A program made the position numbers and the translations under genes. A DNA stretch of 64,000 nucleotides, from positions 1 through 64,000 of the forward strand of contig JAFQGI010000001.1 of assembly GCA_017415515.1 (NCBI GenBank), written 5' to 3'. Under the pieces are notes generated by a model that saw nothing but the letters and a program-made list of their open reading frames with translations, made no database searches and had not been told where the DNA came from. The DNA is from Clostridia bacterium. Its GTDB lineage: Bacteria > Bacillota > Clostridia > Oscillospirales > Acutalibacteraceae. This document shows, piece by piece, positions 22,380 to 29,720 of this stretch; position 1 is the first letter of the stretch, and each line of letters starts with the position of its first letter.

Positions 22380-23648
22380 GTGAGAAAGTATCGTATTAAC
22401 GGCGGTGTGCGCTTGTCCGGTGCCGTGGATATCAGCGGTGCCAAAAACGCGGTGGTTGCCATTTTGCCTGCCGCCTTGCTGGCGGACGAGCCCTGCCGTA
22501 TTGAGAATATTCCCAACATCAAGGACGTGGCTACGTCTTTGCTTTTGTTGGAGTCCTTGGGTGCCAAGGTGGATCGGATCAACGAGCATACGGTGGAGAT
22601 CGACCCTACCACCGTCAACACCTGCGAGGTGAATGACGATCTGGCTCGCAGTATGCGTGCCTCCTATTATTTCATTGGCGCTCTGTTGGGTAAGAGCGGT
22701 CGTGCTCGTGTTCCGATGCCGGGCGGTTGCTGGTTCGGCGAGCGTCCCATGGACCTGCATCTGAAAGGATTCCGTGCTTTGGGTGCGGAGGTTACCCCCG
22801 TGGAGGGGGATTGCATTGAGGTGCAGAGCAATCAGTTAATGGGCAACTCCATCTATTTGGATACCGTCAGCGTAGGGGCTACCGTCAATATTATGTTGGC
22901 GGCGGTGCGTGCCATGGGTATGACCATCATCGAAAATGCGGCCAAAGAGCCTCACATCGTTGACCTGGCCAACTTCTTGAACACCATGGGTGCGGATATT
23001 CGCGGTGCGGGTACCGATGTCATTAAGATCCGCGGCAGCCAGTACCTTCACAGCGCCCACTACTCCATCATTCCCGATCAGATCGAGGCCGGCACCTATA
23101 TGGCGATGGCGGTGGCTACCAAGGGCGACGTGCTGGTGCGTAACGTGATTCCCAAGCACTTGGAGTCTATTACGGCGAAGCTCATCGAGATGGGTGCTTG
23201 GGTTGAGGAGATGGACGATGCGGTGCGTGTGCGCTGCAACACGCCTCTTCAGCGCTGCAATATTAAGACGATGCCCCATCCCGGTTTTCCAACGGATATG
23301 CAACCCCAGATCGCGGTGCTGCTGTGCTTGGCGGAGGGGGTCAGCCACATTACCGAGGGCATTTGGGAAAACCGATTCCGTTATACGGAGGAGCTCAACC
23401 GTATGGGCGCCAAGATCGAGGTCAACGGCAATTCCGCCACCATCACCGGTGTGGAGAAGCTGTCGGCGGCTAATGTCACCTCTTACGACCTGCGTGCCGG
23501 TGCGGCGATGGTGATTGCCGGTTTGGCGGCAGAGGGTGTCACCGAGATCGACAACATCCGCTATATTGAGCGCGGATATGAGAATATCGTACAAAAGCTC
23601 GTTCGTTTGGGCGCGGAGATCTCTCTTATTGATGACGACGAAGAATAA
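22380..23648 (+). CDS. murA: UDP-N-acetylglucosamine 1-carboxyvinyltransferase
   Basis: This 422-residue enzyme performs the first committed step of peptidoglycan synthesis, transferring enolpyruvate from PEP to UDP-GlcNAc. The N-terminal INGGVRLSGAVDISGAKNAV and the catalytic loop PGGCWFGERP with Cys117 (the fosfomycin target) are intact. Later AGAAMVIAGLAAEG and the terminal RGYENIVQKLVRLGAEI are typical. The start is a GTG at 22380 after TCAGGGGTG. It has its own promoter carrying a palindrome. Confidence 0.95.
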   Translation: MRKYRINGGVRLSGAVDISGAKNAVVAILPAALLADEPCRIENIPNIKDVATSLLLLESLGAKVDRINEHTVEIDPTTVNTCEVNDDLARSMRASYYFIGALLGKSGRARVPMPGGCWFGERPMDLHLKGFRALGAEVTPVEGDCIEVQSNQLMGNSIYLDTVSVGATVNIMLAAVRAMGMTIIENAAKEPHIVDLANFLNTMGADIRGAGTDVIKIRGSQYLHSAHYSIIPDQIEAGTYMAMAVATKGDVLVRNVIPKHLESITAKLIEMGAWVEEMDDAVRVRCNTPLQRCNIKTMPHPGFPTDMQPQIAVLLCLAEGVSHITEGIWENRFRYTEELNRMGAKIEVNGNSATITGVEKLSAANVTSYDLRAGAAMVIAGLAAEGVTEIDNIRYIERGYENIVQKLVRLGAEISLIDDDEE

Positions 23649-23661
23649 TGCTGTTTGTGCT

Positions 23662-23700
23662 ACGCCGCAGATACTGCCGATGGCGGTCTCTGCGGCGTAA
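23662..23700. other. perfect hairpin without T-run
   Basis: TACGCCGCAGA (23662-23672) pairs perfectly with TCTGCGGCGTA (23690-23700); a smaller CCG/CGG stem is nested within. With no T-run it may be an RNA processing or stability element between murA and the MBL gene. Confidence 0.5.
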
Positions 23701-23724
23701 TTGTTAAGAAAGGAGTGAGGTGTG

Positions 23725-24519
23725 ATGATGCGGTATTGCCCGCTGTTTTCCGGCAGTTCGGGAAATTGCACCTATGTGGGCACGGCGGATGGCGGTGTGT
23801 TGATCGATGCCGGTGTTTCGGCGAAACGCATTAAGAATGCGCTCGCGGAAAGGGAGATCGATCCGACCACGATCCGGGCTGTGCTTCTCACCCATGAGCA
23901 CGCTGACCACGTGGCGGGGCTTAAAGTGCTGTGCAAGCAGTTCGGTTGGTCGGTGGTGGCCTCTGAGGGCACGTTGGATGGCTTGGCGGCAGAGGACAAA
24001 CTGCCCTGCAACGGAAAGATCTATATGTTGCCCGCTGACCGCTCTTTGGCGGTGGCGGGGTTGCGGATTACCCCGTTTGAAGCTCCTCACGATAGCCGTC
24101 AGTGCTACGGCTATCGAATTGACAGCGAGGACGGTCGTTCTTTGGCTATGACCACAGACCTGGGATACATTCCCGATGGGGTGTTGCAAGCCGTCTTGGG
24201 TTGCCAAACGGTACATATCGAGTCCAATCACGACCCCGAGATGTTGCGCAACGGCCCCTATCCGCCTTGGCTGATTCAGCGCATACGCGGGGAGGGAGGC
24301 CACCTTTCCAATCAGGAGTGTGCCGCCGTTTTGCCCGCATTGTTAAAGGCGGGTGCCACCCGCTTCGTGCTGGCGCACCTGAGCGAGCACAACAACACCC
24401 CTACATTGGCGCAGACGTGCGCTTCTGCCGCCCTGACGGCGGCAGGAGCCAAGGTAGGCGGCGATTGCCTTTTGTCCGTGGCAAAGCCGGTGGGGGATAG
24501 CCCCGTGATCTATTTCTGA
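23725..24519 (+). CDS. WalJ/YycJ-like metallo-beta-lactamase-fold hydrolase
   Basis: This 264-residue protein opens with CPLFSGSSGNCTYVG and carries the metal motif THEHADHV. Later come ETTDLGYIP-like (TTDLGYIPDGV), ESNHDPEML and GHLSNQEC, the pattern of the YycJ/WalJ subgroup, implicated in cell-wall-linked DNA processing in Firmicutes. Its usual context is the walRK locus, absent here; instead it precedes rlmH, a common partner of that locus in other genomes. AAGGAGTGAGG precedes a GTG-ATG-ATG triplet; the first ATG is chosen. Confidence 0.85.
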   Translation: MMRYCPLFSGSSGNCTYVGTADGGVLIDAGVSAKRIKNALAEREIDPTTIRAVLLTHEHADHVAGLKVLCKQFGWSVVASEGTLDGLAAEDKLPCNGKIYMLPADRSLAVAGLRITPFEAPHDSRQCYGYRIDSEDGRSLAMTTDLGYIPDGVLQAVLGCQTVHIESNHDPEMLRNGPYPPWLIQRIRGEGGHLSNQECAAVLPALLKAGATRFVLAHLSEHNNTPTLAQTCASAALTAAGAKVGGDCLLSVAKPVGDSPVIYF

Positions 24520-24532
24520 TGGAGGACATGGT

Positions 24533-25015
24533 ATGCTGAACGTCACGTTGCTGTGCGTGGGCAAGCTGAAAGAGGCCTATTGGCGGGATGCCTGCGCAGA
24601 ATACGAAAAGCGACTGGGTGCTTTTTGCCGTTTTCATCTTGTGGAGGTAGGGGAGGAGCGTTTGCCCGATAATCCTTCGGCGGCTCAGATCGCCGCCACC
24701 ATAGAGGCGGAGGGAAAGCGACTGTTGGAGCAGATTCCCCGTGACAGCGCGGTGATACCGCTGTGTATCGAGGGGAAGGAGCTGGATTCTCCTGCGTTGG
24801 CGGCTCGGATGCAGAAGCTGGCGGTGGAAGGAACCAGCCACATTGTCTTCATCATTGGCGGCTCTTGGGGGCTGTCGGATGCAGTCAAGAGCCGTGCGGT
24901 GTTGCGGCTTTCTATGTCGCCCATGACCTTTCCCCACCAGTTGGCCCGTGTGATGGTGATGGAGCAGGTGTATCGCGCTTTCCAGATCACCAATGGTGGG
25001 AAATATCACAAGTGA
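24533..25015 (+). CDS. rlmH: 23S rRNA pseudouridine-1915 N3-methyltransferase
   Basis: This 160-residue SPOUT methyltransferase has the characteristic VGKLKEAYWRDACAEYEKRL start, the trefoil-knot motif FIIGGSWGLSD, and a C-terminal LRLSMSPMTFPHQLARVMVMEQVYRAFQI with the substrate-binding end GGKYHK. Length and all motifs match RlmH. It starts 13 bp after the MBL gene and is probably co-transcribed with it. Confidence 0.95.
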   Translation: MLNVTLLCVGKLKEAYWRDACAEYEKRLGAFCRFHLVEVGEERLPDNPSAAQIAATIEAEGKRLLEQIPRDSAVIPLCIEGKELDSPALAARMQKLAVEGTSHIVFIIGGSWGLSDAVKSRAVLRLSMSPMTFPHQLARVMVMEQVYRAFQITNGGKYHK

Positions 25016-25213
25016 TAAGTAAATGAACAAGTTCGTTAAAAACGGACAATAGCAAAAAAGCCTCCTATGGTAGAATGAAAACTACCGTAGGAGGTTTTGT
25101 TATGCCAAGAAAAAATGAAGAGGTCACTGCAGAGTTGCAGCCCCACAGTGACCAAGGTTTCCTATATACCTTCCAGGCGTACAATTTGGTGCGGTTCACT
25201 ATGCGGGGGGTAT
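25016..25213. other. intergenic with bidirectional hairpin and short ORF remnant
   Basis: AAAGCCTCCTA.GGTAG (25054-25073) pairs with CTACC.TAGGAGGTTTT (25082-25099), a terminator-like stem with T-run. It is followed by an open stretch from an ATG at 25102 (PRKNEEVTAELQPHSDQ...) that runs into the antisense of the amidase gene without a stop. It looks like a fragment of a repeated element; no family assigned. Confidence 0.45.
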
Positions 25214-25780
25214 TTAGTCGAAATCGAAATAGTCCACTATGCCGTTGTAAATCCCTTGGGCAAAGCCCCAGGGATCCTCGGTCATTTTTCGCACGTCTTC
25301 GGCGTTGGTGATGTACCCCAGTTCCACGAGGATGGCGGGCATCCGCGTGCGCCGCAATACGTACAGTGAGGGGTTGACCCGCACGCCGTTGTTTCGCGTG
25401 CCCATGCGCTCCACGATGCCCTCTAACACGTCCTCTGCCAACTCGGCGGCGACAGAGGGGTCGCGATAGACGTACACCTCGGTGCCGTTTTGGTTGGGGT
25501 TTGTGCTGGCGTTGGCGTGAATGCTGATGAAATAGTCCGCGTCCCATTCGTTTGCCATGTTTACCCGCGCCGCCAAACTGGTGGCGTTGCTGGTGCCGAG
25601 GGAGTCGGTGGGGGAGGTGCGGGATACCTTCACCTCGAAACGGTCGTCCTGTTCCAACAATTCCGCCAAGCGCGTCCCTACGGCATAGTTGATGTCCTGC
25701 TCCCGATAGCCAAAGCCCTCTGCGCCGGCGTTGACACCCTCGGGGTTATGTCCTTGGTCGATAAAAATTTTGATTGCCAT
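25214..25780 (-). CDS. N-acetylmuramoyl-L-alanine amidase (Amidase_3), no signal peptide
   Basis: This 188-residue zinc amidase cleaves the MurNAc to L-Ala bond of peptidoglycan. Zinc ligands His11 (DQGHNP), Glu27 (YREQD) and His88 (SIHANAS), and the catalytic Glu153 (VELGYITN), are all present. The enzyme consists of the catalytic domain only, with neither signal peptide nor wall-binding repeats. It could act after mother-cell lysis, like CwlC of Bacillus, or leave by an unrecognised route. The ATG at 25780 directly follows a hairpin with a T-run, so initiation seems coupled to that structure. Confidence 0.9.
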   Translation of the reverse strand: MAIKIFIDQGHNPEGVNAGAEGFGYREQDINYAVGTRLAELLEQDDRFEVKVSRTSPTDSLGTSNATSLAARVNMANEWDADYFISIHANASTNPNQNGTEVYVYRDPSVAAELAEDVLEGIVERMGTRNNGVRVNPSLYVLRRTRMPAILVELGYITNAEDVRKMTEDPWGFAQGIYNGIVDYFDFD

Positions 25781-25786
25781 AAAAAA

Positions 25787-25821
25787 CAGCCCCTTTCTCG
25801 CTATGGTATGCGGGAAAGGGG
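25787..25821 (-). terminator. hairpin terminator/attenuator between aroK and amidase
   Basis: GCCCCTTTC-CGC and GCG-GAAAGGGGC arms (25789-25821) form a stem followed on the minus strand by TGTTTTTT and then immediately by the amidase ATG. The purine arm GAAAGGGGC is the only ribosome-binding-site-like sequence, so the stem could both terminate transcription and mask initiation. Confidence 0.6.
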
Positions 25822-25829
25822 CGTAATTA

Positions 25830-26324
25830 TTACAGGTGACGTTTGATGGCATTCACCGATTGGCGGGTGGTGTTGCCGTTTTGGATGGAGATAGCCAAAT
25901 CCGCATATTGGTTGTACAGCGGAGTGCGCTCGTCAAACAGATCCCGCAGGGTCTTGCCGGGGGCTATCGCCACACCGCGCTCGTGAAGGTCACCCAGACG
26001 CCGCTCGATTTCTTTAAAGTCCAAGCAAAGGTAGACAACACGCCCCAAGGATTTCAGATGCTCCATCGCCTTGGGGGAATAGACCACACTGCCGCCGGTG
26101 GCGATGACGGCATGGGTGACATTGACGCTGCACACCGCCTCTTCCTCGCGGCGGATAAAGCCATCCAATCCCTCGTTGTCCAGAATGTCCTTGAGGGGAC
26201 AGCCGTTACGCTGGATGATGACGTCGTCGGTGTCGATGAAGTCATAGCCCAAATCCTTCGCCAGCATACGTCCAAGGGTGGATTTGCCGCAAGAGGGCAT
26301 GCCGGTGAGAATGATGTTATCCAT
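25830..26324 (-). CDS. aroK: shikimate kinase
   Basis: This 164-residue P-loop kinase phosphorylates shikimate at O3 for chorismate synthesis. Walker A is GMPSCGKST (8-16). The shikimate-binding FIDTDDVI and GFIRREEEAV (the R of the F-R-x-x-E motif) and ATGGSVV are typical. The lid RTPLYNQYADLAI carries the adenine/phosphate Arg. It lies 7 bp downstream of uvrC; no other shikimate genes are nearby. Confidence 0.92.
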   Translation of the reverse strand: MDNIILTGMPSCGKSTLGRMLAKDLGYDFIDTDDVIIQRNGCPLKDILDNEGLDGFIRREEEAVCSVNVTHAVIATGGSVVYSPKAMEHLKSLGRVVYLCLDFKEIERRLGDLHERGVAIAPGKTLRDLFDERTPLYNQYADLAISIQNGNTTRQSVNAIKRHL

Positions 26325-26331
26325 AGTTCAA

Positions 26332-28173
26332 TCATCCTTTGCTTTGAAAATAACGCTGAATGGCTTCCGCTGCCGGTCGGGTCATCCCCTTAACCAGCAG
26401 TAATTCTTCAACGGAGGCGTTGCGTACGCCTGTGAGCGAGCCAAACTGCCGCAGCAGCGCCTTGGCGCGAGTGGGGCCGATGCCCTCGATCTCGGTGAGA
26501 GAGGTGGCAAGGGAAGTGCCTTTACGGCGTTGACGGTGGTAGCGGATGGCGCTGCGGTGCACCTCTTCTTGGATGTTCGCCAACAGCGTGAAGGCCGCCC
26601 GCTTGCGATGGATGGCGATCTCGCCGCCCGACAGGGCGATGGCGCGGGTGCGGTGGCGGTCGTCCTTGACGAGGCCATACAGGGGGATGCCCGGGGCGTA
26701 TTTCTGCAATACGGGTGCCACAGCGGCCACCTGACCGCTGCCGCCGTCCAGCAGAATAAGGTCGGGTTTGCGCCCAAAGCCCACACCGCTGTCGCGGTTG
26801 GTGAGGTATTCCTCCATACGGCGGGTCAGCACCTCCGCCATGGCGCCGTAGTCGTCGCCGCCGATGGCGGATTTGACTCGGAATTTGCGATAGGCGGAGC
26901 GTAAGGGTTGACCGTTTTCAAACACCACCATGGCGGCCACCGGCTCACTGCCGGCGGTGTGCGAGATGTCGTAGCATTCGATATAGGCGGGGGTGTGGGG
27001 CAGATCCAAAAGCTGGCGGATCTCCTCCAGCGCGGTGGCGGTCTGTCCCGTCATACCCACCTGCTGAGCAATCCGCTCGGCAGCGTTCTGACGGCACATC
27101 TCCGTAAGTTTGGCCTGCTCACCGATCTGGGGCAGGACGATGTGCACACGTCTTCCCGCTTTTTCGGTCAGCCACTGTTCCAACAGGTCGCGGTCCTCCA
27201 CCTCGCCGTCCACTGTCACTTGGAGCGGTATACGACCGCGAAGGGTGTAGTACTGCTGGATAAAGGCGGCTCTGGCAGAGGGAAGGTCATCCTGCTCCTC
27301 CATCAGGAACTGCTCGCGGTCGGAGAGCTGTCCATCGGTGAAGCGGAACACCTCAAAGCAGGCTTTGCCCGATCCTTGTGCCAAAGCGATGACGTCCTGC
27401 TCCTCGATGCGGGAGAGCACCACCTTTTGCTTTTCGCTCAGCCGCTTGATGGCGGCGATGCGGTCCCGCAGGCGTGCCGCTTGCTCAAAGTCCAGGCGGT
27501 CTGCCGCTTCTTCCATCCGCTGTTGCAGGATTGCCAAGGTCTTGGCACTGCCGCGGGTGAGGAATTCCACCGCCTCGTCCACCCGCTCTTGATAGGCATC
27601 CGGATCCACCTTGCCGGTGCAGGGCGCACAGCACTGACCGATATGGTGGTTCAGACAAGGTCGTTCGCCCCCTTTTTTGCCGTAGGCAAGAGGGCGGGAG
27701 CAGGTGGCGAGGGAATAGATTTTGTTGGCCTCGTCCACCGCCTGCTTGATGGCGTAACTGCTCATGTAAGGGCCGATGTAGCGGGCACCGTCCTCGGCGG
27801 TCTGCTTGGCCTCGCTCAGACGCGAATAGGGGGGCGGGGATACACGGATATAGTGATACCCCTTGTCGTCCTTGAGCAGAATATTGTATTTGGGGGTGTG
27901 CTGTTTAATCAGCGAACATTCCAACACCAAGGCTTCAAATTCACTGCCTACCACGATGTAGTCAAAGGTGTCCACGCGGGAAACCATCTGCCGCACTTTC
28001 TCGCTGTGATTGGTGTCTGAGCCGAAGTATTGGCTGACGCGGTTTTTTAGTTTTTTGGCCTTACCGATATAGATGATGTGTCCCGCTTCGTCTTTCATCA
28101 GGTACACACCGGGTTGGAGCGGCAGAGCCATCGCCTTGCGTCGCAGTTCGGCTATTTTATCGGTGCGGGTCAT
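26332..28173 (-). CDS. uvrC: excinuclease ABC subunit C
   Basis: This 613-residue nucleotide-excision-repair nuclease has an N-terminal GIY-YIG domain (PGVYLMKDEAGHIIYIGKAKKLKNRV), a Cys cluster GGERPCLNHHIGQCCAPC, a UVR motif at about 200-235 (LEFEQAARLRDR-like), and the UvrC endonuclease domain with ECYDISH. A C-terminal pair of helix-hairpin-helix motifs (IEGIGPTRAKALLRQFGSL) follows. Length is normal. The stop of the upstream comM-like gene overlaps its start by 4 bp, indicating one operon comM-uvrC-aroK. Confidence 0.96.
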   Translation of the reverse strand: MTRTDKIAELRRKAMALPLQPGVYLMKDEAGHIIYIGKAKKLKNRVSQYFGSDTNHSEKVRQMVSRVDTFDYIVVGSEFEALVLECSLIKQHTPKYNILLKDDKGYHYIRVSPPPYSRLSEAKQTAEDGARYIGPYMSSYAIKQAVDEANKIYSLATCSRPLAYGKKGGERPCLNHHIGQCCAPCTGKVDPDAYQERVDEAVEFLTRGSAKTLAILQQRMEEAADRLDFEQAARLRDRIAAIKRLSEKQKVVLSRIEEQDVIALAQGSGKACFEVFRFTDGQLSDREQFLMEEQDDLPSARAAFIQQYYTLRGRIPLQVTVDGEVEDRDLLEQWLTEKAGRRVHIVLPQIGEQAKLTEMCRQNAAERIAQQVGMTGQTATALEEIRQLLDLPHTPAYIECYDISHTAGSEPVAAMVVFENGQPLRSAYRKFRVKSAIGGDDYGAMAEVLTRRMEEYLTNRDSGVGFGRKPDLILLDGGSGQVAAVAPVLQKYAPGIPLYGLVKDDRHRTRAIALSGGEIAIHRKRAAFTLLANIQEEVHRSAIRYHRQRRKGTSLATSLTEIEGIGPTRAKALLRQFGSLTGVRNASVEELLLVKGMTRPAAEAIQRYFQSKG

Positions 28174-29711
28174 AGATTCTGCCTCGCCTGCCAGTATTTG
28201 CGATCCAGACTGCGATACTGGATGGCCTCGGCGATGTGCGGCACGTCGATGACGTCGCTGTTATCCAAGTCCGCGATGGTGCGGGCTACTTTCAGCAGAC
28301 GGTCGTAGGCGCGGGCGGATAGGCCCATGCGCTCAAAAGCGCCTTTCAACAGGTTGCCTGCCGCATCGGTGAGGGGGCAGAACTCCTTGAGCTTGCTGGT
28401 GGGGATGCGGGCGTTGCTGAGGATGTCGGTGCCGGCAAAGCGGGCTTGTTGGCGGGCTCTGGCGGCGTTGACACGAGCGCGAATGTCCGCAGAGGACTCC
28501 GCCTTTTGGCGGGAAGATAACTGATCGTACTCCACGGGGGGCACTTCAATATGCAGGTCGATGCGGTCCAAAAGAGGGCCGGAAACCTTGCTTAAATACC
28601 GTCCTACCGCTGACGGAGAGCAGGTGCAGGAGCGGGTGGGGTGGCCGTAATAGCCGCAGGGACAGGGGTTCATTGCCGCCACCAGCATCATGGTGCAGGG
28701 ATAGGCGAGGGAGGCGCTGACGCGGGAGATGGTGACGCGACCGTCCTCCAGCGGTTGGCGCAGACATTCCATGGCGGTGCGGGAGAATTCCGGCAACTCG
28801 TCCAAGAACAGCACGCCGTTGTGGGCAAGGGAAACCTCACCGGGTCGAGGGGTGATGCCACCGCCTGCCAACCCCTGAGGGGAAATGTTGTGGTGGGGGG
28901 AACGGAAGGGACGATGGCACAGCAGACCGCCACCGCCGAGGGTGCCGGCGATGGAGTGGATCTTGGTGCATTCCAGTGCTTCTTCGCGGGTCATATCGGG
29001 CAAAATGGAGGGCAGGCGCTTGGCCAGCATACTCTTACCCGAACCGGGAGGGCCGATGAGCAGCACGTTGTGGCTGCCTGCGGCGGCGATCTCCATGGCA
29101 CGGCGTGCCGCCTCCTGACCCATCACGTCGGCAAAATCTGCCTGCAACGCTTCGGCATAAGGGGCAAAGGGATGGGGCTGTAATGGGGTTAGCTCGTCCA
29201 TTCCTTTGAGGTGCATGATCAGCGAGGCAATATCCGTGACGGGATAGACGGCAATGCCCTCTACCACAGCGGCTTCTTCGCCATTGTCAGCGGGAACATA
29301 CACCTCTTTCATCCCCGCTTCTCTGGCGGCGATGACCATGGGGAGTACACCCCGCACAGGGCGCACACCGCCTTGTAGGGACAATTCACCGATAAAGGCG
29401 CGTTTCTTCATATCCGCTTTCAGCTGACCGCTGGCGCAGAGCAGCGCCAACAGCAGGGGAAGGTCGTAGACCGAGCCTTCTTTTTTGACATCGGCAGGGG
29501 CGAGGTTGACGGTGATGCGGCTGACGGGATAGGTGAAGCCTGCGTTTTTCATGGCAGAGCGCACACGGTCACGGGACTCCCGCACTGCGGTGTCGGGGAG
29601 ACCCACCACATCAAAGCCGGGCAGACCTTGGGACAGATCTGCCTCAACCTCTACCATAAAGCCGTCGATACCTCTCAGGCCCATACTTTTCAGACCGGCA
29701 AACATAGACAC
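28170..29711 (-). CDS. comM: YifB/ComM-family Mg-chelatase-like AAA+ ATPase
   Basis: This 513-residue protein has an N-terminal LonC-like/ChlI domain (GLRGIDGFMVEVEADLSQGLPGFDVVGLPDTAVRES, shortened here to family features such as LPGFDVVGLPD). The AAA+ core has Walker A GPPGSGKSM and Walker B FLDELPE, and the Cys-rich MNPCPCGYYGHPTRSCTC, a hallmark of the family. A C-terminal SARAYDRLLKVARTIADL sensor region follows. ComM promotes branch migration during natural transformation in Gram-negatives; the role in Clostridia is less clear. It starts 9 bp after the P-type ATPase homologue and overlaps uvrC. Confidence 0.92.
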   Translation of the reverse strand: MSMFAGLKSMGLRGIDGFMVEVEADLSQGLPGFDVVGLPDTAVRESRDRVRSAMKNAGFTYPVSRITVNLAPADVKKEGSVYDLPLLLALLCASGQLKADMKKRAFIGELSLQGGVRPVRGVLPMVIAAREAGMKEVYVPADNGEEAAVVEGIAVYPVTDIASLIMHLKGMDELTPLQPHPFAPYAEALQADFADVMGQEAARRAMEIAAAGSHNVLLIGPPGSGKSMLAKRLPSILPDMTREEALECTKIHSIAGTLGGGGLLCHRPFRSPHHNISPQGLAGGGITPRPGEVSLAHNGVLFLDELPEFSRTAMECLRQPLEDGRVTISRVSASLAYPCTMMLVAAMNPCPCGYYGHPTRSCTCSPSAVGRYLSKVSGPLLDRIDLHIEVPPVEYDQLSSRQKAESSADIRARVNAARARQQARFAGTDILSNARIPTSKLKEFCPLTDAAGNLLKGAFERMGLSARAYDRLLKVARTIADLDNSDVIDVPHIAEAIQYRSLDRKYWQARQNL

Positions 29712-29720
29712 AGTCCTTTC

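Noticed and set aside
22836..23771. 311-codon minus-strand frame opposite murA
   Set aside because: Antisense shadow of murA; composition artefact.
25102..25311. Gene starting at 25102 on the plus strand
   Set aside because: An ATG follows a hairpin with an apparent AGGAGG, but that AGGAGG belongs to the terminator stem. The frame continues only as antisense of the amidase and shows no conserved end.
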